From Bicyclus anynana (taxonomy: Eukaryota; Arthropoda; Insecta; Lepidoptera; Nymphalidae), in contig NC_069098.1 in the NCBI RefSeq assembly GCF_947172395.1, positions 3,279,001 through 3,343,000 of the forward strand: a stretch of DNA of 64,000 nt, given 5' to 3'. The position numbers and the translations under genes were made by a program. The notes under the pieces are model-generated. The model was given only the letters and a program-made list of their open reading frames with translations, had not been told where the DNA came from and did not search any database. Shown in pieces: positions 20,868-31,228 of the stretch (position 1 is the first letter of the stretch; every line of letters starts with the position of its first letter).

Positions 20868-21003
20868 ACTGTTGCCGAGAGTTTTTTTCCGGCTCTTCTC
20901 ATCAGAACCTGCCTTCCGAACCGGTGGTATCTTTACAAATAGTCAACTGATATTTCCAAAGTGCTTGTAAACTGAAACTGCTTGAAATAAATGATTTTTT
21001 TGA
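20868..21003 (+). mobile_element. LINE 3' end, same family as 48075-48507
   Basis: CTTCTCATCAGAACCTGCCT, TTCCGAACCGGTGGTA, AAGTGCTTGTAAACTGAAAC and CTTGAAATAAATGATTTTT match the 3' untranslated part of the minus-strand LINE at 48075. No coding part is left. Confidence 0.65.
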
Positions 21004-21183
21004 ATTTAGCTCTTCTAGCCGAGAGGAATTTTAGTTACATTAGCTTTAAGAAAAACAATAGTTAAATGTTGTTAAATGTTTCACAGCTAGTTTTTTGTAC
21101 AATTTGAGTTTTTAATTTAACACACACAATCTCAAATTTGGTACCAAGATAACAAAAACTGTAAGGTTTTATATACTTTCTCT

Positions 21184-21336
21184 AAAACAAAGCCCGTGTA
21201 AATTAACAAATACGGCTTTATACTACCTTGTGAACACAGTCTTATTCTTACATAGACATTGAATCTATGTAAGAATAAGGCTGTTCACAAGGCAGTATAA
21301 AGCAGTATTTGTTAATTTACACGGGCCTTGTTTTAT
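21184..21336. mobile_element. Long fold-back (arms about 72 bp)
   Basis: AAAACAAAGCCCGTGTAAAT ... GTGAACACAGTCTTATTC on the left is inverted on the right as GAATAAGGCTGTTCAC ... ATTTACACGGGCCTTGTTTT. The turn is ATTGA near 21258. The arms differ at a few positions and one 2-bp indel. There is no coding capacity and no second copy in the window. Confidence 0.7.
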
Positions 21337-21429
21337 TTCATACGTTTAACTTAATATATTTCGCTATTTTATTTATATTTAAATTTGAATAAGAAGACCC
21401 TCGTTCCTGGTGGGAGTCCAACTATTTTT

Positions 21430-21737
21430 GACGGCCTCCGTGGTGCGGTGGATTTACAAAACGGAGGTCCTGGGTTTGATCCCCGGCTGGGCAGATTGAG
21501 ATTTTCTTAATTAATCCAGGTATGGCTGGTGGAAGGCTTCGGCCGTGGCTAGTTACCACCCTACCGCCAAAGACGTACAGCCAAACGATTTAGCGTTCCG
21601 GTACGATGCCGTGTAGAAACCAAAAGGGGTGTGGATTTTCATCCTCATCCTAACAAGTTAGTCCGCTTCCATCTTAGACTGCATCATCACTTACCATCAC
21701 GTGAGTCAAGGGCTAACTTGTAAAGAATAAAAAAAAA
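21430..21737 (+). mobile_element. SINE-B
   Basis: GACGGCCTCCGTGGTGCGG with part of the A-box region deleted, B-box-like GGGTTTGATCCCC, GGTCCAGG-like text, AGCGTTCCGGTACGATGCCG, CTAACAAGTTAGTCCGCTTC and the tail CTTGTAAAGAATAAAAAAAA. Confidence 0.85.
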
Positions 21738-21782
21738 AATTGGTTTGTTTTTTTGTTACTTTATTTAGGTATTTTAGAATTT

Positions 21783-21910
21783 AAACTATCGTGAGTGTTA
21801 TTCATATTAATTGATTATGAAACACGACTAAAACTCACGTGATATTAGGTCGGAGTATGCCCGACTAGTTTCGAACCCATACGGGTTCCTTAGTCATGAG
21901 TGGTTCTTGC
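21783..21910 (-). mobile_element. Penelope-like-element-type terminal block, copy 1
   Basis: On the minus strand: GGAACCCGTATGGGTTCGAA, then ACTAGTCGGGCATACTCCGA, then TCACGTGAGTTTTAGTCGTG and an AT-rich end. The first part recurs at 24195-24262. GAACCC/GGGTTC forms a 6-bp stem directly before GAAAC, followed by CTAGTC, an arrangement like the 3' half of hammerhead ribozymes carried by Penelope-like elements. The core 5' of the stem reads ATGACTA rather than CUGANGA. The attribution is from memory of such ends in Lepidoptera and needs a search. Confidence 0.4.
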
Positions 21911-22286
21911 ATCGCGGCACGCTCCAAACTGCGAAGCGGCTGAGCGACGCGCTGCTGCACGCATTGCGCGCGCGGTGAGGGGTGGGGAGTGAAGGTTCCG
22001 TTTATTAAGGTAAGCTGTACTATTACTGTCATTGTCAAACTAGGGCGAATTATAAACAAACTTTCATTACACTTTGCCCCACACACTGGCCGCAGTCGCA
22101 GGAGGTCGGTCACGTTCGTCGTTAGCGACGGAACTTTACCAATTTTCCTTCGCCCTAAGTCCTGAATGTCAAACATGCATTATCCGCTCAAATTATTTCA
22201 TACAAAAGTACCTAACTAGATAAAAGGTATACTCTCATTTGCTTGGCGGAACTAAGTCTTGAAGATACGTCTACTTTCAAAATTAT

Positions 22287-22566
22287 CATCATCATCAATA
22301 TCAACCCATATTCGGCTCGCTGATCTCGAGTCTCCTCTCGGAATGAAAGGGGTTAGGCCAATAGTCCACCACGCTGGCCCAATGCGGATTGGCAGACTTC
22401 ACACACGCAGAGAATTACGAAAATTCTCTGGTATGCAGGTTTTCTCACGATGTTTTTCCTTTCATACATCTGAAAAGTTGGAGGTGCATGCCACGGTTTG
22501 GATTTGAAGCCACACCCTCCGTAATCGGAGGCAGTGATCATATTCACTGGGCTATCACGGCTCTCT
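22287..22566 (-). mobile_element. SINE-A with 7-bp target duplication
   Basis: A full antisense SINE-A lies between two AAATTAT copies (22280-22286 and 22567-22573). The body lacks CACTGCTGAG near the tail and about 45 bp around ACACGTGATATTTAAT. Confidence 0.85.
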
Positions 22567-22749
22567 AAATTATAATATTAGAAAAGGGAATAAATATTAT
22601 GTCCTAAAGAATGAACTGGCTAAAAATGGCTAACTCTACAGCAAAAGTCATTGTTCGTTTTGTTAAATGAACCTTTTATTTTGGGCCCAACAAATTTTGA
22701 TACAGGGCTATTTCTTACTAATCTTTTATTCTTAGCCCGTTTTTCACGT

Positions 22750-22811
22750 TGGCCAACTCGCCGGCCAACACGTCGGCCAACACGCCGGCCAACACGCCGA
22801 CCAACATTTAG
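22750..22811 (+). repeat. 12-bp minisatellite, about five copies
   Basis: Units GGCCAACTCGCC, GGCCAACACGTC, GGCCAACACGCC (twice) and GACCAACATTTA are contiguous. Inverted GTTGGCC motifs lie before (22752) and after (22882, ATGTTGGCCAACAC), so the array sits inside a longer GTTGGCCAAC-rich stretch ending near 22912. Confidence 0.75.
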
Positions 22812-23029
22812 TATGAGTGTTTTGAAATAAACATAATGTTTGCCAATTAATTAACCAACGTTTTGGCGAACGTACTGGCCATTATGTTGGCCAACACTAC
22901 GCCACTGGCTTGCACCCGGTAGTATCCCGGTAGTACCCGGTAATATCGAGTGAAGTATTAGGCATAAAGCGTAGTTATATTTCAATTGCTGCCGGGAGAT
23001 TATTGCCTTCATATGTCGGACACCTTGCC

Positions 23030-23385
23030 TTGGTCGCTAACTATGGGCCTCAATGGGCGATGGAACGAGTTATGTTAGGAGTATCTCTGCGTGATCGAAT
23101 CAGAAATGAGGAGATCCGCAGAAGAACCAAAATCACTGACATAGCTTAACGAGTTGCGAAGCTGAAGTGGCAATAGGCGGGCACATAGTTCAAAGAGCCG
23201 ATGGAGGTTGGGGTCCCAAGGTGCTGGAATTGCGACCCCGTACTAGAAAGCACAGATGGACTGACGACATCAAGCGAGTCGCAGGGATTCGCTGGATGTA
23301 GGCTCAGTATCGTGATGTTTGGAAGTCCCTACAAAAGGTCTATGTCTTGCAGTGGACGTCCATCGGCTGATATGATGATGATGCC
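23030..23385 (+). pseudogene. RTE-like LINE ORF2 C-terminus and 3' end
   Basis: From ATG at 23059 the frame reads MERVMLGVSLRDRIRNEEI then RRRTKITDIA, stops, continues RVAKLKWQ, and stops again. A different frame then carries the region equivalent to WRPRTGKRSVGRP (around 23225) and the terminal CTTGCAGTGGACGTCCATCG, followed by (ATG)n. The same protein region is seen in the copies at 17890 and 32590. Multiple stops and frame changes show it is dead, and it is 5'-truncated at about 23030. In functional relatives this is the segment after the reverse-transcriptase fingers and palm. The tail resembles that of SINE-A. Confidence 0.7.
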
Positions 23386-23399
23386 GGACACTAAAGGAC

Positions 23400-23980
23400 T
23401 TCTTAATTTTGCTTATCGTTAGGTATAATAATAATTTACTAGAAAAAATAGCAGTAGTTTTCCGTTACCTTCAAAATCATAACCACTAATTTCAGCATAG
23501 TAAGTAAGTGTGAATCTTCTTTTAGGAAGCTGAAAAAAAAATTATAAAATAATGCACGAATTCGCTCAAAGCCTTCAATGTATGAAAACTATTTTGCATC
23601 TTCTGCGAGTTATACGCTTTTGCGCCATACCTCGATCAACATATCACGAATTTGTTATTTAAATTCCTAAAGTCATTCAGCATAATTTTATTACAGAGTA
23701 TATTTTATCTTTGTTGGTAGCAGCTATTTATCTTTGTTAAATCGCCATTACTTTTAGGATGAACGGGCTGTAAATTTTATTATAAGTGCCCTAAAATATA
23801 ATGAAATAGAAATGTAAAATGGACCCTGCTTATATACGACCTAGATCTGAATAATTTTAAGTCTTTTAGAATAAATTTAAGTTTTTTAGTCTTCTCCGAA
23901 AATCTTGACAAAACATATAATATTATGATAAGTATTCAAAGTTATCAAAGTTTTTTTAGAATCTCAACTATCGTACGTGT
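23400..23980. other. Unassigned AT-rich interval
   Basis: No recognised feature. Confidence 0.35.
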
Positions 23981-23981
23981 T

Positions 23982-24178
23982 TCTATACTAATATTATAAA
24001 GCTGAAGAGTTTGTTTGTTTGTTTGTACGCGCTAATCTCAGGAACTACTGGTCCGATTTAAAAAAATTATTTCAGTGTTAGATAGCCCATTTATCGAGGA
24101 AGGCTATAGGCTATATATTATCCCCATATTCCTATGGGAACGGGAACCACGTGGGTGAAACCGCGCGGCGTCAGCTAC
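23982..24178 (+). mobile_element. Helitron, GCTGAAGAG subfamily
   Basis: 5' TCTATACTAATATTATAAAG then CTGAAGAGTTTG. Inner GCGCTAATCTCAGGAACTAC and TTATCGAGGAAGGCTATAGG. The end GAAACCGCGCGGCGTCAGCT is followed by AC instead of AG. It has the same architecture as the copies at 31026 and 50770. No coding sequence. Confidence 0.8.
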
Positions 24179-24194
24179 GCGGCGGCGTCAACGT

Positions 24195-24262
24195 TGGAGT
24201 ATGCCGGACTAGTTTCGAACCCATACGGGGCCCTTATTCATGAGCTGGTTCTTGCACATAAC
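24195..24262 (-). mobile_element. Penelope-like-element-type terminal block, copy 2
   Basis: Minus strand: CAGCTCATGAATAAGGGCCC, GTATGGGTTCGAAACTAGTC and GGCATACTCC. It matches 21845-21912. It lies 17 bp from the Helitron end and is shorter than copy 1. Confidence 0.4.
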
Positions 24263-24648
24263 TATCGTTTAAAAACAGAGATGGTAATTACTATATTGTC
24301 GGTGTAAATATTATATATCATGGTTTTTAATAAAAAACTGAAAGGACTAAACGCTAGTAAACAAAGCGCTTGGCGTAATGGCGCAGATAACTAGACCATT
24401 ATGGCTGACCATCGTGTTTTCTGACTTTTAATCAAAAGTTCAATTTAAAATTAAAATTTGGGAGTATTCAAATCTCAAAAAAATACGATTTAAGTAATTT
24501 TAACAATCTAATACTGATGAAAATACGATTTTTTGCAACTTTCTTTCTTTTTAAAAAAAGTGTTAACTAGCCTTTTATTTTTTCATTTCATGTTAGAATA
24601 CATTACAACCTCGCGGGCTAGAGACCCCAGGCATAACGTCGTAGGTAA

Positions 24649-24775
24649 TCTATACTAATATTATAAATCTGAAGAGTTTGTTTGTTTGAAAAATTCTTTC
24701 AGTGTTAGATAGCCGATTTATCGAGGAAGGTTATAGGCTATTTTTTTTTCATATTCCTACGACAACGAATATTAT
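24649..24775 (+). mobile_element. Helitron, GCTGAAGAG subfamily, truncated
   Basis: 5' TCTATACTAATATTATAAAT, CTGAAGAGTTTGTTTG, then a deletion joining directly to TTCTTTCAGTGTTAGATAGC and TATCGAGGAAGGTTATAGG. The 3' hairpin and CTAG are missing. Confidence 0.7.
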
Positions 24776-25077
24776 ATAGGAAATGCGAATCACAGATTTA
24801 TTTCGCAAATCCTCTTGATATTCAAGTTGGGATTGCCTTTTTTGTTGGACTTACGAATTCAAATGGTGTTCCTGCCCTCGCCACTACCACTACTGCAACT
24901 AATTAAAACTTCACTTGAACCTGCCACTACTATTATACCAGAAAAGGCGGGTTAACCTCGGATTAAGGATGTCTTTACACCGCACATGTAGGCTCAAATT
25001 ACTTAAGCAACCTTTTTTTATTCGAATACGGAAGGTAAATAAATTAATTTGTTTGCATGTTAGTAGATCCGAATAAC

Positions 25078-25210
25078 TTCCCTGTTGGTCCAGTGGTTAA
25101 CTTGTGTGGTTAAAAATCATGAGGTCTTGGATTAGAATCATGGGTCGGGAAAGAGGAATGCCCAGCGGCCAATACAACATAAGCTCCGGGAACCTGAAAA
25201 CCCCTGTATA
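25078..25210 (+). mobile_element. tRNA-like SINE head, family uncertain
   Basis: CCTGTTGGTCCAGTGGTTAA resembles an A box, and CTTGGATTAGAATCATGGG a mutated B box at the usual spacing. The downstream text (GGCCAATACAACATAAGCTC) has no partner in the window. Confidence 0.45.
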
Positions 25211-25567
25211 AAAGTATATGGAGATATAATAATAATTAGAGATATAATATGATTTATAAATAAGAATAAAAAAAAAAAAACATTTTTTATCATTCTTCTT
25301 GCTAAATAAGTTTGCGCTATTTCAAAGTACGCGCGGCGAAGTAACATATGAAGCTGTATTTTTTTTGTATTTTTTTTTTTTGTAAACAACAAGCTTAACG
25401 AACAAGTAACAGAACAAACAAACAAACCAATTTTTAAAAAAATGTTGTGTAACAGGCAAATGTTGGGAGAAAATTAAAGATGAATTAAAATGCCTATAAA
25501 CTTTGTAGCAAACATTTTTTGATAAAGTAATGATATAATTATTAAAGTAGAATAATCAAGATTTTTT

Positions 25568-25797
25568 ATTATATAATGATTTATTTATTTTGCTATTAAC
25601 CGCGAAAAGTCGACGAACCCATGCGACAACGTCACCCAGGTTGCAAAGTCACGTTGTAGAGTCAACATCTCCTGAGGATGCTCCGGTTTTGGGGTGAAAC
25701 GTACGTAGAGATTATTTTGTCGGACCTGGGTGACGTTGTCGCATGGGTTCGTCGACTTTTCGCGGTTGATAGCAAAATAAATAAATCATTATATAAT
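25568..25797. mobile_element. Fold-back with near-perfect 74-bp arms
   Basis: Left arm 25568-25641 and right arm 25724-25797 are inverse copies with a single difference (CTATTAACC against CTATCAACC). They run from ATTATATAATGATTTATT to ACGTCACCCAGGT. The 82-bp centre contains CATCTCCTGAGGATGCTCCG and GGTGAAACGTACGTAGAG, similar to hammerhead core elements CUGANGA and GAAAC. The near-identical arms suggest a recent origin. No second copy was seen. Element class is uncertain (Penelope-like or MITE). Confidence 0.7.
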
Positions 25798-25977
25798 CAT
25801 GATGAACTTCCGCAAAGTAACGCCTGCTTCTATCCAATATTTACAAGATTTTTTAAGTAAAAGTAAATTGCAGGGTGCTTAGGCCAGGGCCGGGAATGGG
25901 AAATTCCTTTTTCTAACTTGCTTCAATTGCTAACAGAGAGATTAGAAGCTAAAGTGTCAGCACAGCTGTAGTGCATT

Positions 25978-26087
25978 CGTCGTCATCAACCCATATTCGG
26001 CTCACTGCAGAGCTCGAGTCTCCTCTCAGACTGAGAGGGGTAAGACCAATAAATAGTCCACCACGCTGGCCCAATGCGGATTGGATT
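25978..26087 (-). mobile_element. SINE-A 3' fragment
   Basis: Antisense: CATCAACCCATATTCGGCTC to CAATGCGGATTGG. The remaining two thirds, including both promoter boxes, are absent (5' truncation). Confidence 0.8.
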
Positions 26088-29000
26088 TTAGCGCATTGCA
26101 TTGTTAAAATTATTTTATCAAACAGCTGTTATTGAAATCCGACTATTAAATACCCGTTGCTTTGCAACCACTTACAGGTAGATAATTTAATTATATGTTT
26201 CTGGTTTGCTAATTTCATAAAACAGAACCAACACCTACTCGTAATAGAAATCGGTGTGAGTGTAGGAATACTTTTAATGGCAAAGGACGAAAACAGGACG
26301 ACTTAAATGGTTTTCTCTTCGCCAGGGCAATTCCGTAATGTACTTATTTTCGCCTGTTGACATTCTGATAGTGAATTTTGTGGTTATAAAGTGCTCTCAA
26401 CTATAATGACTTCCTATCTCACTTTTGCAAACTGTCGCCCCGTGTGTTTGTTGTTTTAACGTTCCGCATACAGTTGGGGAGCGATTAGTGTCTATTCCAA
26501 ATGGAATTGGTGCTTAGTTAATGAGGTATTCAATTCCATTTCGTTGATGAACTATATTTGTATTTGCTTGTATAATTCTAAAGGATAATAAGTAAGTTAT
26601 TTCTGATGTTCGCTAGAAGGAAATTAGAAACGTTCTATATATAAATATTTTGAGCTAAAGAGTTCTGGAGAGTAAATATCTGATTTGCCTGAATCTTACT
26701 TAGTGGTATTGAAGGCCATCTTTATCACCCTATGTTCATCATAGCGCTGCAGATCTAGAAATCTCCTCTATTGGAAGGAGAGATTACCATTGCAGTACGA
26801 TTGTACCTACCACTGAAATAAGATCATAATGATTTTATGATAGACAGCGCTTTCTGCATATAAGGATCACACGCCACATGTAATTAGCAGATTGGTAAAT
26901 GCTGCACTATTACGTGTTAAGTAAGACCAATAAAACCGTTTCATACCATTCAAACGTTCGATTAAACGATCGGCTAATCATAAACAGCACGTGTGTTATA
27001 ATTACTCCATTCCCATTCATCGGCCTACGTCTGTATTACGATAAAAGGTTCACTAGGTAATAGCGTTTGGTGGACCAAAATTATGCTATTTGTGTCTGAA
27101 ATAAATAAAACAAAGAGGTCGCTTGGCTAATTGCTTTATCAAACCAAATATTACTTTGCTTTCATAAAATAAAAGGTCACCTAGATATGTTTCCCACCCA
27201 CGTTTCAGATAACGCAATAAAAACTAAACTGTTTTTAAAGGTCTCATATTATTTAGAGATAATTTTGGACCTCTATCAATCTTCTGAACTTTTATTTATT
27301 GAGGTCTACTATTGCTTAAAGCTAAGTTTATGGTCCAATAAATACACTCTTTTCAATTCTAATGATAAAAATAAAACAAGGCTGTCACAGGAGACGCCCT
27401 AAGTCATTTAACCTCCTTTTATCATTAACCCCTGAAGCAGAGTTATCAATCTGGCGATTATATGTTGTGTTACGGTCCCCATAAGCAGCCTACAGTTAAT
27501 TTAAGCAATCTGAAAAAAATGACCAATTGCCTAATACAAAGGAAGGAAAGAAAATACACGGCCCAGAATATATTAACGTAACTACATAGTATACATCCAG
27601 TGGACAATCCCCAGTAAAACAGTCGTGGGTAGCCAAGATAGCCTATGCATATTTACAGTGCCATAGGCGTTGCCAAAAGCGATGCTATCCCGAAATCTAA
27701 GATGTTTTGCCCCACGCGCCTTAATTATATCGACTTGGCAGCGAAACCAACATACTATAGCGGTCTGAACACCTACTCTACCCGCAAAACGATGGAAATT
27801 ATTTTTAAAATACTTCTTAACTTACTTTTTTTTAAATATAATTGTGCTTTAAATAATCTTTATCCTTAATAAGTTATTTAGCAATAAGGTGAGATCAAAG
27901 TTCACAACTAACGTAGTGTAAAAACACGTTGATTTAATTAAAGTACTTTTAAACTTTTAGAGAAACTTTAAAAAGCGATAGTATTTCCAAAGCATCGGCA
28001 ATTGACAGTAATTGCACTGCAGGCCATTATGTTGCTTTCCGGAGGGTTTTTAGTGGCACGAATGTCGGAACAGGCATTACAATCTATCAAGCTTAAGCGA
28101 GAATCATGACAGAAATGTACTAGGCAACAGCTTAATATGCCTAAAAGCATTTTAAAGTATTCAACAGTATTCCAACATAGTATCTCCCAAGGTAGTGTAT
28201 TATAACCGTTACTGTTCTAAATCTTTATTAGTAACCTTAACGATATGATAATAACTTTTAAGTTTCAACTAACCCCTGTCATTATAAAATATTGAATTAA
28301 AATTAAGCTGCTTTTTCTTGTATGCTTGTATTCATGTTGACAGTGACCATGAGGTCTCGATCATCATTTAAATTAAACCTCATAATTGAGACTATTATTT
28401 AAAGCCAAATACGCTATACCTGCGGTAAGTTTCTGAAGAATTGAGTGGTTTTCGTAAATTAAAAACATATTATGAAAAGAGGTCATTTATTGAACAGATC
28501 TTATAAGAAGTACCTTTCAATGTTAATAATTATGATCGCTTATTCCCCTATACTCGATACTACCGAAGAGCCGATCCTTACGTAATTGATTTAATTGAAT
28601 GACCGAAATTTCTAACATCAAACCCAAATCACGAATCGGTATTTCGTTTAAATAATTATATTATTGAAAGGGTCGGTTTTGATCTTTGGAATTAATTAAT
28701 CTTTAAATACCCGAATGAAATTCATACTGACAAAATAATAATTGAACGTAAATAGTCTGAGTATCGAAATAAATTTTGTATTTGTAAATATTTATTCGAG
28801 TGACGATTATTTTTTTTTTTAATTATTTAGTGTTAAGCTTTTGAAACAGTTATTTTATAATTAATTGAATTCAAAGTTTTCGAATAACTTTATTGTTCAT
28901 TAGTCCTTAAATACCATCGATATAATACAATAAGTAAATAAAAATCTTAGGAAATAATCTTGATTTAATTTTTTTTTAATTTAGTACCTACCTACTTGTA

Positions 29001-29200
29001 AAACAATAATAAAAGTTTAAAAATATTTCCCGATTGCATAAAATTCTTAATTTAATAAATTAAATTTGACATAATTACAAAAAAACCCCACTCCAACATT
29101 TGTGAATCACGATTTCAGTATTTCTGTTTGAATAAAAATTATATGGAACAACAACAAGAACATCATTTTACCAGGTCAGATATAGCTCGGCACATTCGTT
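26088..29200. other. Longest unassigned stretch of the window
   Basis: About 3.1 kb in which I recognise no SINE, Helitron, LINE, hairpin or coding sequence. Composition stays AT-rich, with poly-T and poly-A runs at 28810 and 28965. It is the best candidate for single-copy intergenic or intronic host DNA. Confidence 0.4.
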
Positions 29201-29216
29201 CGCAACACTACCGATG

Positions 29217-29300
29217 TCCCGCGCGTACGACTTCATACCCGCGCAGTCATTCCCTCTGCCCCGCGCGTACGACTTCACACCCGTGCAGTCCTTTTCCCCG
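29217..29300 (+). repeat. Two-copy tandem repeat, about 46 bp
   Basis: CCGCGCGTACGACTTCATAC and CCGCGCGTACGACTTCACAC start about 46 bp apart, each followed by CCG(C/T)GCAGTC. It is GC-rich in AT-rich flanks. A 76-codon frame over it shows no known domain. Confidence 0.65.
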
Positions 29301-29845
29301 TCACCCGCATATCATGAGAGTGTCATCAACGAAGCCAAGCTATAGTATATTATTCTAAAGGTGATTGCTACGACAACTACATGCCTACATGCAATTAGTC
29401 GAACATATTATAAACAAAATAGCTTTCAGTATAAACAAAAGGCTCATAATTGTTCAGTGAACTAACACAAAGCCATGTATCACATGGCCCGCCGAGGCGA
29501 TCGCGACAAACAAGTAACAAAAGTCATAATAAAGTACATTAAAACAACTTACTGCCGTATATTACCATATCGGACATTAACTCAATCGAAGAGCCGTTAA
29601 TGGAACTCGCAGGCATTGTACATTATCTTTATTAAAGGTGTAATACTGTCGCCGTATTTAAAACATTATTTTGTGATGGTAATCGACGTAATAATATGAG
29701 TAGATACCATAAGTATATATGAGTGTATGTTTGTCATTAAGTTGACTAAATTAATAAAAATTCATTAACTTCTACCTTTGAAACGTCGAGTTTGACTATT
29801 TATAAATACTTTACCACTGGTGCAAAAAGTAGGTAAGGTTTGGAA

Positions 29846-29935
29846 TGAAAGAAATGTAGATTATATTCCGGATTAATAAATCTGCTCTTTATCCCGTGAA
29901 ATCCCATGGTTCCCGCGTTATGTGTATAAAACTTA
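29846..29935 (+). mobile_element. Helitron fragment, Lep1-like
   Basis: GGAATGAAAGAAATGTAGAT, ATTCCGGATTAATAAATCTG, TTTATCCCGTGAAATCCCAT and GGTTCCCGCG match the central part of the family. Both ends are missing. Confidence 0.55.
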
Positions 29936-30098
29936 TATGAAGTAACGAGCAAGGTAAGTATAGTATATGAATAAATTAAATAGTTGAAGTATCGTTTTTT
30001 AAAATTTAAATTTAGAAATATTTTACCCTTAACATATTTATTATTATACATAAAGCATGAAAGGGGTGAAATTGCGAAGCGCGAGTTAGTATTAGTAT

Positions 30099-30412
30099 CG
30101 TCGTCGTTATCAACCCATATTCGGCTCACTGCTGAGCTGGAGTCTCCTCTCAGAATGAGAGGGGTTAGGCCAATAGTCCACCACACTGGCCCAATGCGGA
30201 TTGGCAGACTTCACACATGCAGAGAATTAAGAAATTTTCTGGTGTGCAGGATTCCTCACGATGTTTTCCTTCACTGTTTGAGACACGTGATATTTAATTT
30301 CTTAAAATGTACACAACTGAAAAGTTGGAGGTGTATGCCCCGGACCGGATTCGAACCCACACCCTCCGGAATCGGAGGCAGAGGTCATATCTACTGGGCT
30401 ATCACGGCTCTC
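30099..30412 (-). mobile_element. SINE-A, full length with 11-bp target duplication
   Basis: Direct repeats AGTATTAGTAT at 30088-30098 and 30413-30423 flank a complete antisense SINE-A running from the (GAC)n tail to GAGCCGTGATAGCCCAGTAG. The perfect duplication is direct evidence of target-primed insertion and implies relative youth. Both RNA polymerase III boxes are intact. Confidence 0.92.
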
Positions 30413-30768
30413 AGTATTAGTATAGATATAGATTATTTGAAGGGCAGGATATAAAAGACCCTATAAAATAGTCTCAGGTTTAATTATATTACTAAAGAGG
30501 ACGGTTAACCTTTAGTTATTTGGGTCGTTGTAGGGAAAACTAATTATCTTGATCCCATTCGCCCTTAGCAACAAGCCAGCCAACTTGAGTTCAGTTTGCT
30601 TGCAACCCACGGAAAACGTAAATCGAAAGGTTATTGAACTTACCTAATTTTGTTTGGCTAGTATAAGTTAATTGCCTCTGTTATACAGCTGTTTATTTTT
30701 ACGCTTCGCATCATAAAGTCTCTGACTCGAATTCTGGCATTTTTTTTTATTTCTAGTATAAAAATATC

Positions 30769-31012
30769 CGTGATAGCCAGTGGATATGATCTCTGCCTAT
30801 AGGGCGTACAGGTTCGAATCCAGTCTGGGGCATGCAACTCAAACGGTGAAGGAAAAACATCGTGAGTAAACTTGTATACCTGAGTGTGTGAAGTCATGTC
30901 ACTCTGCATTGGGCCAGAGTGTAGGATTATTAGCCTAACTCCTCTCATTCTGAAAGGAGACTCGTACTCAAGAATAAACCGAAGATGGATTTTTCATGAT
31001 GATGATGAGTAT
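30769..31012 (+). mobile_element. SINE-A, internally deleted
   Basis: CCGTGATAGCCAGTGGATAT, B box GGTTCGAATCCAG, then a jump from GGCATGCAACTC straight to AAACGGTGAAGGAAAAACAT (about 40 bp lost), and the tail TTTTTCATGATGATGATGAG. Confidence 0.8.
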
Positions 31013-31025
31013 ATAAAATATATAA

Positions 31026-31228
31026 TCTACACTAATATTATAAAGCTGAAGAGTTCGTTTGTTTTTTGTTCGATTGAACGCGCTAATCTCAGGAACTACT
31101 AGTCCGATTTGAAAAATTCTTTCCTTGTTAAATTGCCCGTTTATCGAGGAAGGCTAAAAGCTATATATTATTCCCATATTCATACGGGAACGGGAACCAC
31201 GCGGGTGAAACCGCGCGGCGTCAGCTAG
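31026..31228 (+). mobile_element. Helitron, GCTGAAGAG subfamily, full length
   Basis: 5' TCTACACTAATATTATAAAG, GCTGAAGAGTTCG, GCGCTAATCTCAGGAACTAC, ACGGGAACGGGAACCACGCG, and the 3' end CCGCGCGGCGTCAGCTAG. It is preceded by A and followed by T as expected for Helitron insertion. No coding sequence. Confidence 0.88.

Noticed and set aside
21865..22176. 103-codon minus-strand frame
   Set aside because: Runs into the Penelope-type terminal block. The upstream part (RRSLTTNVTDLL-like text) is not recognisable as a polymerase or endonuclease.
22750..22811. CRISPR-like array
   Set aside because: 12-bp contiguous units with no unique spacers, in a eukaryotic repeat landscape.
29984..30454. 156-codon plus-strand frame
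   Set aside because: Covers the antisense SINE-A at 30099-30412; the SINE sequence stays open in this frame.
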